Shown here: positions 58,901 through 64,000 of the stretch, in pieces
Numbering within the stretch: the stretch's first letter is position 1
How the letters are laid out: every line of letters starts with the position of its first letter
Assembly (NCBI GenBank): GCA_946404215.1
Contig: CAMJCT010000003.1
Coordinates: 1-64,000 of the forward strand
From: an uncultured Clostridium sp.
GTDB taxonomy: Bacteria > Bacillota > Clostridia > TANB77 > CAG-508
DNA length: 64,000 bases
Direction: 5' to 3'
Position numbers and translations under genes: made by a program
The notes under the pieces: generated by a model
Seen by the model: the letters and a program-made list of their open reading frames with translations, nothing else
Database searches by the model: none
What the model was told of the DNA's origin: nothing

Positions 58901-60314
58901 AGTAAACAATTTGGGAGCTGTGCGTATTCGTATACGTTCATTAATTGCAAGTATGAAAAAGCGTGAGCAAGAAAAAATAGCCGAAAAATCTTCTGGAAAC
59001 TATGGCATAAACAAAAAAATCTTTACTAAGGATATGCGTAAAGATTACACCATATTAATTCCTCAAATGGCTCCTATCCATTTTGAATTATTAGAAACTG
59101 CCGTACGCTCTTCTGGATATAATGTAGAATTATTAAGAGAATGCACTCAAAAAACCGTTGAAACTGGTCTAAAATATGTTAATAATGACGCATGTTACCC
59201 TTCTATACTTGTAACTGGCCAAATGATAGAAGCCCTTCAATCTGGAAAATATGATGTAAATAAAACCGCTTTAATTATGTCACAAACAGGTGGAGGATGT
59301 AGAGCAACAAACTATATTGGTTTTATCAGAAAAGCCCTAAAAGACGCTGGATTTGAGAACGTACCGGTTATTTCATTTAATATAGTAGGTATGGAAAAAA
59401 TGCCAGGATTTAAACTAACAGTTCCTTTAATGGAAAAATTATTAAAAATGTTAGTTTATGGAGATTTACTTCAAAAAATGCTTACAAAAAATAGAGCCTA
59501 TGAGATAAATAAAGGTGAAACTCAAAAATTGTTCGACACATGGATGGAAAAATGCAAAAAATTATTAGAAAAATCAACTAATAAAGAATTTAAACAAAGT
59601 ATATATGACATAGTAAACGATTTTGAAAAAATAGAATTAAATACCTCTGTAGAAAAGCCTAAAGTAGGAATAGTTGGCGAAGTATTAATAAAATACCATC
59701 CATTTGGTAATAACTACGTGGCAAATTTATTAGAAAAAGAAGGCGCAGAAGTAATTTTACCTGATTTTATGGGGTTTGCAAAATTTATGTGTACACACAA
59801 AATTACATTTAATAAATTATTAAATATAAACCGTACATCTTCTAAAATAATGAAAGCTGCAATTAGATTAATAGATATTCTTGAAAAAGATGTAAAAATA
59901 GCACTAGCTAACTCTAAAAAAGGATATCTACAGCCATGTGATATTTGGCATTTAGAAGACAAAGTAAAAGATGTATTATCTATAGGTAACCAAACAGGCG
60001 AAGGCTGGTTTTTAACAGCAGAAATGATAGAATACATTGAAAATGACATTCCAAATATTGTATGCGTTCAACCTTTTGCTTGCTTACCAAACCATGTTGT
60101 TGGCAAAGGCGTTATAAAAACAATAAGAGAACATTACCCAGACGCAAATATTTCTCCAGTAGATTATGACCCTGGTGCCAGTGAAGCTAACCAAGCAAAT
60201 AGAATAAAACTACTAATGACAGTTGCTAAAGATAATTTAGCAGAAAAACAAAAAAGAATAAAAGCTTTAGAAAACGAAAATATATCTGAAATAAAACAAG
60301 AAGAAACTGTTTAA
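55998..60314 (+). CDS. Acyl-CoA dehydratase activase / HgdB-like fusion protein
   Basis: A 1438-residue fusion. Two ASKHA-fold activase modules of the BadF/BadG/HgdC kind come first: about 5-270 with DVGSTTVK and a Cys in NGTCAGGTGAF near 125, and about 320-590 with DAGSTTTK and Cys residues in ACSSGCGSF near 445. A cysteine cluster (CNNCENHC ... NRC, about 610-640) is followed by HgdB/DUF2229-like regions (SESVCYPAKLSHGH, FYPCIPYSRKE, NDACYPSILVTGQM). In known members an ATP-driven [4Fe-4S] activase injects one electron into a double-cubane or dehydratase component. The substrate here is unknown. The ATG at 55998 follows GGGAAAGGA by 12 bases. Confidence 0.87.
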   Translation: MNNLLHVGLDVGSTTVKIIVMDEQKNTIYKDYQRHYSDTKNTVCNVLEDLLKKYPLNTFTLALTGSGAMSAAKFLGVNFIQEVVSCKRSVEKYIPKTDVVIELGGEDAKIIYFDQSIEQRMNGTCAGGTGAFLDQMASLLHTDTAGLNELAKNYSTIYPIASRCGVFAKTDIQPLINEGAAKEDIAASIFQAVVNQTISGLACGRPIRGNVAFLGGPLNYLSELRKRFIETLKLKDEEIIVPEEAHLLVAKGAALDSINSESITPNELEQKIENLKNSRDNTTHPLDPLFKSKEDYIQFKERHNKATVKKASLENYEGDCYLGIDAGSTTTKLVLIDKDGKLLYSLYGSNEGNPLKSVMKMLKELYSVLPKKAILRYSGVTGYGEKLIQTALNVDLNEIETIAHYTAAKTFEPDVTSIVDIGGQDMKYIRIKNGSIDNIMLNEACSSGCGSFIETFSKSLNLEISEFVKDAIEAKRPVDLGSRCTVFMNSKIKQAQKEGYSVGDISSGLSYSVIKNAIQKVMKVRDVETLGKHIVVQGGTFYNDAVLRAFELIVGKNVVRPDIAGLMGAYGMAILSKEQYENNLDMEHTSTILKNDEIDKLEIKVTHTRCNNCENHCKLTINKFSNGQIHVSGNRCEKGAGIVTKGKRLPNLVQYKYERIFDYKPLEEQFATRGTIGIPRVLNMYEDYPFWFTFLTNLGFRVVLSEKSTRKTYEKGMESMPSESVCYPAKLSHGHIESLLEQGIKTIFYPCIPYSRKEYEKADNHYNCPIVISYSEVLKNNVEKLKDPDIKFLNPFLPFEKKNLVKKILELEEFKEYNFTKAELIEAAEKAEEEYQKCKKAIRDKGTETVKYIEENNLKGIVLAGRPYHIDPEINHGIDTLITSLGLCVLTEDSISDKTEAKRPLRVVDQWVYHARLYAAADFVGKHNNLELIQLNSFGCGVDAVTTDQVEEILSSFNKMYTLIKIDEVNNLGAVRIRIRSLIASMKKREQEKIAEKSSGNYGINKKIFTKDMRKDYTILIPQMAPIHFELLETAVRSSGYNVELLRECTQKTVETGLKYVNNDACYPSILVTGQMIEALQSGKYDVNKTALIMSQTGGGCRATNYIGFIRKALKDAGFENVPVISFNIVGMEKMPGFKLTVPLMEKLLKMLVYGDLLQKMLTKNRAYEINKGETQKLFDTWMEKCKKLLEKSTNKEFKQSIYDIVNDFEKIELNTSVEKPKVGIVGEVLIKYHPFGNNYVANLLEKEGAEVILPDFMGFAKFMCTHKITFNKLLNINRTSSKIMKAAIRLIDILEKDVKIALANSKKGYLQPCDIWHLEDKVKDVLSIGNQTGEGWFLTAEMIEYIENDIPNIVCVQPFACLPNHVVGKGVIKTIREHYPDANISPVDYDPGASEANQANRIKLLMTVAKDNLAEKQKRIKALENENISEIKQEETV

Positions 60315-60386
60315 AAAGTTACATAAAGTACATTTTATAGTTTTTGCAGATAATTTAATTTTAAAAATTTAATACATTTACAAAAT

Positions 60387-60426
60387 AAAAAACGAATTTA
60401 AAAGCAATATTTAAATTCGTTTTTTA
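60387..60426. terminator. Bidirectional terminator
   Basis: The stem AAAAAACGAATTTAA (60387-60401) pairs with TTAAATTCGTTTTTT (60411-60425). It lies between the convergent activase gene and the NTF2-like membrane protein gene. Confidence 0.85.
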
Positions 60427-60438
60427 TTATTCTACATA

Positions 60439-61803
60439 TTAGTTAGTTCCTCCAAATGACATAACAAAATCTGTTCCATCTTTTAATTTCATAATAATAT
60501 TAATTCTTATTTTCTTATCACTTTTAGAAGTTTTATCTGATAAAACTATCTGGTAAATATATATATCCCCTTCTTCTGTATACTTTTCATATTCAACATT
60601 ACTATATTCTAAGAAATTATTTTGTACATATCTTTTAAAATCTTCTTCCGTCTTAAAATAATTACTTTTAAAATTATCATCTAAAACCTTATATGCATTT
60701 CTATAATCTTTATTATTTATCATTTTAATAAATTTATCTATATTTAATTGTACTTTTCTTTGATTATTTCCTTCGTTATATGCTGTTATAAATTTATCTG
60801 ATTCAATTGTGTAAGTGTCTAAAAATACTTCATATTCTCTTAAATTCTTTTCTCTGAATAAACAATAATTTTCTTTAGAATCTAAGCACACATATTCTGT
60901 TCCTTCTCCTTTATTATTTACAGTATATTTATTTATTCCTGCAATTCTTATTTCTTCTCTATTGTTATTTACATATTTTTCAAATTCTTCATAACTACCA
61001 AAACGTTTATTTTTGTATTCTTCATTTAAATATTCATATGCTAGTTTTGGTTCTCCTAACATAATACGTTTATAATTATTAAAATATTCTTGTGCCAAAG
61101 AAGCATCTGATATTTGTACATTTTGATATTTATTGCATTCATTTACTTTTATTTCTTCATCTTCATTTTGTATTGATATTTCATTCATATTACTATAATT
61201 TTTGTTAATTAATTCAATAGAAAAAGTTTTATTACTTTCATCTTGATTTACAATAATATACATATCCTTCTTTTTATAATAGTCTAAATCTACTACAAAT
61301 CCATATGCTACATATTTATTTGATTTTTGTCCTCTCAAAACACTGATTTTGAGAGGAACAAATAATAATTTTTCGGTTGACTCATCTATATAATTGAACA
61401 CATTCTCAATATTTATTTTGTTTTCTGTTATATATTTGTTACTAAGTAGATTATATACTTTTTGCTTTATTTCGTTATCACTTATTATTTGGGTATAATT
61501 TTCATTTTCGTCTTTTCCATAATATGCTGAACTTTTTACATTTGTAATATCTAAATATGTTTGAATGCAATTTTTAATACTAAAAAATGTAATATTTCCT
61601 GCTACTTCTTCTAAATCCGCATTTTCTGCATTATAATCTACACTATTGTCACCATATTCTTTTTCTTCATTAATTAGTGCTTGCTCTTGATTTTTCTGCT
61701 CAGCAAATTTCATAGTTCCTATTATTACACAAATTAAAGCAATTATAATAATTACAACTATTATACTTTTTAAAATTATATTACCTTGTTTAAATCCCTC
61801 CAT
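60439..61803 (-). CDS. Membrane protein with NTF2-like repeats, possibly VirB8/TcpC-like
   Basis: One N-terminal helix (about 12-30) anchors a 454-residue protein. The exterior looks like three alpha/beta units: one at about 70-200, then two similar halves beginning at EYFNNYKRIMLGEPKLAYEYL and DKFIKMINNKDYRNAYKVL. Each half has a helix, then F-x-S/T-x-E-E-F-x-x-Y-V and a beta-sheet, an NTF2-like pattern shared with TcpC/VirB8-type conjugation proteins. It starts 17 bases after the stop of the lysozyme-NlpC/P60 gene, so the two are cotranscribed. The T4SS link is inference. Confidence 0.6.
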   Translation of the reverse strand: MEGFKQGNIILKSIIVVIIIIALICVIIGTMKFAEQKNQEQALINEEKEYGDNSVDYNAENADLEEVAGNITFFSIKNCIQTYLDITNVKSSAYYGKDENENYTQIISDNEIKQKVYNLLSNKYITENKINIENVFNYIDESTEKLLFVPLKISVLRGQKSNKYVAYGFVVDLDYYKKKDMYIIVNQDESNKTFSIELINKNYSNMNEISIQNEDEEIKVNECNKYQNVQISDASLAQEYFNNYKRIMLGEPKLAYEYLNEEYKNKRFGSYEEFEKYVNNNREEIRIAGINKYTVNNKGEGTEYVCLDSKENYCLFREKNLREYEVFLDTYTIESDKFITAYNEGNNQRKVQLNIDKFIKMINNKDYRNAYKVLDDNFKSNYFKTEEDFKRYVQNNFLEYSNVEYEKYTEEGDIYIYQIVLSDKTSKSDKKIRINIIMKLKDGTDFVMSFGGTN

Positions 61804-61820
61804 CTTAAAATTCCTTTCCT

Positions 61821-64000
61821 TTAAAAGAATCGTAAAACTTTTGTAAATGTACTATTACCTTCACTTGTAGTTGAATATTTTACAACATCACCTGTTTGCG
61901 GAGCATGAATGTATTTAATAACTCCATTTTGGTTACTTACACATAAACCAACATGTCCACACATAGTCGCAGTACTTGGTCTGTATAATATATCTCCTGG
62001 CCTTGCATTGCTTATACCATCTATAACTTCTTTTGCATCATTTACCTGTGAAGCATGAGATATGCTAATTCCTGCTTGTGCATAACACCACTTCGTAAAT
62101 CCACCACAGTCAAACTGATTTGGTCCCTCTGCACCCCATACATATGGACAACCTAATTTGCTTTGAGCTGCTTCAAGTATTTTTTTAGCAGTTCCTGTTA
62201 CTGAAGAAGGTAAAGTATTAGATGAAGACACTGTTGGTGTTTTTCCGTGAAATTGATTATAATATTTTTCTCCGGACTCATACCTCCAGTCCATATGAGC
62301 ATAAGCAGGGGAAGGTCTTTCATAGGTCCAACAATAGTTATATACTGCATCTCTTACACTTTTTGCATTTTTCCATCCATCAAAAGAAGCATCTGAATAA
62401 TAACCTGACATTCCTGCTATATTCTCATTGTATTCTGTAACATATCCTTCCACACCTAAATCTCCAAGCATAAACTCAATTTGAGTATCTAAGTCACTGT
62501 TAGGTTTCCCCTTAGACTTTGCATAGGCCTCATAATTTGTTCTCCTTCCAAATGACCACTGACATAAACCATATCCAATTCCTGAACCTTCCTCTATTAG
62601 CGATGGATCGAAGCCAGATTCTGCATTGATATTCCCCATGGCACCCGCAGCTGCATATTCACTAAAGCCTGCACTAACTAAAGCATTCCATACTTTTTCT
62701 TCTATCGAATTTCCAGCTATAACAACATTTCCATTGCCAACATTACTCATTGTGCTAGCTCCATACTCTTCAAAACTAAAGTCATCAACTCCCAAATCTA
62801 TATTATATGTTTTTTGAAATAAGTATTTAATTAGGTCTACCATATCACAAATACTCTCTTGCGCTTCCATAGACTCAAATAGCCAGTCTTTTATTGATTT
62901 CAAAGAACCATATGCTTTATCATGTTCCTTCAATAACTTTACAAAGTTTCCATCTTTATCTTTTGGGTCAACCTTACCTTCTGTTTTTCCTGGTTTAACT
63001 CTATATTTCTTTTCTGTAGTTACCGTTGTTATTTTTCTTGTTTTATCTGTTAATTTTTTAAAGTACTTTAATTTTAACTCAGAAACTCTATACATTACTT
63101 CAAATGATTTTAAATCTTCTTGAGATAATACCTCTCTTGCATTATTATAATCTTTTTCACTTACAGTTGTTTTTGTCTGGTTATTTGTCTGAGTCTGTGT
63201 CTGGTTTTTAGTCTGAAGTTGTTCTTTTAAATATTTTTCCACTTGTGTCTTTGCATTTGCCTTGGCTTCTTTTTGATTGTTTATTCTTTTTTCTCTACTA
63301 TCTATCTCTTGCTTATATATTTGTTTCAAATAATCTTCATAGTCTTTTTTCCATTTGCCAATAAATTGTGAATTACTTTCCTTAAGTTGTTCTTCTCCAT
63401 CCTCTTTGAATTCCTTGTCATCCTCTTCTTTATTTTCTGTGGTATCTGTCCTTTTACTTTCAGCTTTTTCAACATCTGCCTTATATTTCATTATCCAAGT
63501 ATCTGCATATGTAATATCTATACTTGGGGTATTACTTGTATATGTACTTTTATTTGTTATTGTATACTTATATTTCTCGTCCGGCCTGTTTTCTTGATAC
63601 TTTTTAGTTTCCGCTTTTGGAGGAGTTTGTGTTATATCTTCTATTGTTGCATGTTCTTCAATTTTTACATTTTTGTTGTATGTATATACATCTGTTTTTT
63701 CTTTTATTGTTATATTATCGCAAACTGTAATTTCTATTTGTCCATTATTAACTAGTTTTGCCAACTCATATGTAAAATCTTCATCAGAAGAATATACAAG
63801 AAGGCTCCATAGTAAATCAAATGGCATACTATATTTTTCTACCTGTTGAATATAATTTATTCTCGCATCAGTAATTGTTTTCATTGGTTCTTCAGCGTTA
63901 TTCTTAATTTCATCTGGTCTAGGATCTTTTCCCTTATCTTCCTTTTGTGGTTCAACAGTTCTTTGTTCATATCCTGCTACAACTATTTGACCATTACTAT
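61821..64000 (-). CDS. Bifunctional wall hydrolase: lysozyme-like plus NlpC/P60 (partial)
   Basis: The reading frame stays open through the Met at 63884 to the window edge, so the 5' end is missing. A long charged, Lys/Gln-rich stalk (about 90-320 from that Met) leads to a phage-tail-type lysozyme domain (KVWNALVSAGFSEYAAAGAMGN, INAESGFDPS with a likely catalytic Glu, GYGLCQWSFGRR) and a C-terminal NlpC/P60 domain with catalytic Cys in NQFDCGGFTKWCY and His in CGHVGLC. The lysozyme plus NlpC/P60 order resembles CwlT-like enzymes of conjugative elements, which open the wall for a secretion channel. The downstream gene may be a channel component. Confidence 0.82.
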   Translation of the reverse strand, partial: SNGQIVVAGYEQRTVEPQKEDKGKDPRPDEIKNNAEEPMKTITDARINYIQQVEKYSMPFDLLWSLLVYSSDEDFTYELAKLVNNGQIEITVCDNITIKEKTDVYTYNKNVKIEEHATIEDITQTPPKAETKKYQENRPDEKYKYTITNKSTYTSNTPSIDITYADTWIMKYKADVEKAESKRTDTTENKEEDDKEFKEDGEEQLKESNSQFIGKWKKDYEDYLKQIYKQEIDSREKRINNQKEAKANAKTQVEKYLKEQLQTKNQTQTQTNNQTKTTVSEKDYNNAREVLSQEDLKSFEVMYRVSELKLKYFKKLTDKTRKITTVTTEKKYRVKPGKTEGKVDPKDKDGNFVKLLKEHDKAYGSLKSIKDWLFESMEAQESICDMVDLIKYLFQKTYNIDLGVDDFSFEEYGASTMSNVGNGNVVIAGNSIEEKVWNALVSAGFSEYAAAGAMGNINAESGFDPSLIEEGSGIGYGLCQWSFGRRTNYEAYAKSKGKPNSDLDTQIEFMLGDLGVEGYVTEYNENIAGMSGYYSDASFDGWKNAKSVRDAVYNYCWTYERPSPAYAHMDWRYESGEKYYNQFHGKTPTVSSSNTLPSSVTGTAKKILEAAQSKLGCPYVWGAEGPNQFDCGGFTKWCYAQAGISISHASQVNDAKEVIDGISNARPGDILYRPSTATMCGHVGLCVSNQNGVIKYIHAPQTGDVVKYSTTSEGNSTFTKVLRFF

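Noticed and set aside
55998..60314. Classifying the 1438-aa protein as the activator of (R)-2-hydroxyglutaryl-CoA dehydratase
   Set aside because: It has two activase modules and fused dehydratase-like parts, unlike the single small HgdC, and no glutamate-fermentation genes surround it.

Overview
The window is about 64 kb of very A+T-rich DNA (roughly 70-75% by eye). It comes from an anaerobic, endospore-forming member of the Clostridia. The evidence for sporulation is SpoIIR, SpmA/SpmB, SleB/YpeB, an alpha/beta-type SASP and a GerMN lipoprotein-like protein. The evidence for lineage is the order tadA, SRP RNA, dnaX, ybaB, recR and a 2-hydroxyacyl-CoA dehydratase-activase type protein. I cannot name the species. 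An uncultured gut lineage is plausible but is an inference.

Layout. 0-8 kb: a DUF2207 membrane protein, tRNA-Arg(ACG), a tiny Cys-rich protein, an adenosine deaminase-like/SLOG-like fusion, an M23 peptidase and an HtrA protease. 8-17.5 kb: a small biosynthetic locus with an acyl-CoA/AMP ligase divergent from a one-module NRPS (C-A-T-reductase), followed by a membrane histidine kinase and an HD-GYP response regulator. 17.5-26.7 kb: tex, a small membrane protein, DUF2752, an ABC-F ATPase, prfA and the yhaN/yhaO nuclease pair. 26.9-29.6 kb: a VirD4-type coupling protein operon. 29.7-33.6 kb: a J-domain protein, ddl, murF and a SASP. 33.7-37.3 kb: VanW, then ypeB and sleB, with a perfect 54-bp-arm palindrome between vanW and ypeB. 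37.5-43.7 kb: a glycolipid glycosyltransferase, recR/ybaB/dnaX, SRP RNA, tadA, tRNA-Arg(CCT) and a TtcA-like enzyme. 43.8-52.7 kb: sugar-phosphate metabolism (pgcA, UDPGP), spoIIR, murA, a WalJ-like hydrolase, rlmH, spmA/spmB and an AbrB regulator. 52.8-64 kb: rsmI, a TrmN6-like methylase, extremely T-rich intergenic DNA, GerMN, a 1438-residue activase/dehydratase fusion, an NTF2-like membrane protein and a lysozyme-NlpC/P60 wall hydrolase that runs off the window.

The most striking signal concerns decoding. Four genes appear broken by a +1 frameshift: murF, the VirD4 coupling protein, DUF2752 and a 160-residue hypothetical. In every one the break is at an in-frame CGG codon, and skipping the C so that the next GGN is read as glycine restores the family sequence. 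A fifth in-frame CGG, in the glycine-rich tail of the DUF2207 protein, behaves the same way. Reading all the gene frames by eye I found only one other in-frame CGG, in a 53-residue ORF. The two arginine tRNAs seen are ACG (with TadA to make inosine, covering CGU/CGC/CGA) and CCU (AGG). Neither reads CGG. The simplest hypothesis is that this organism has no normal CGG-Arg decoding and reads CGGN as a four-base glycine codon, or makes an obligatory +1 shift there. This includes murF, which is normally essential.
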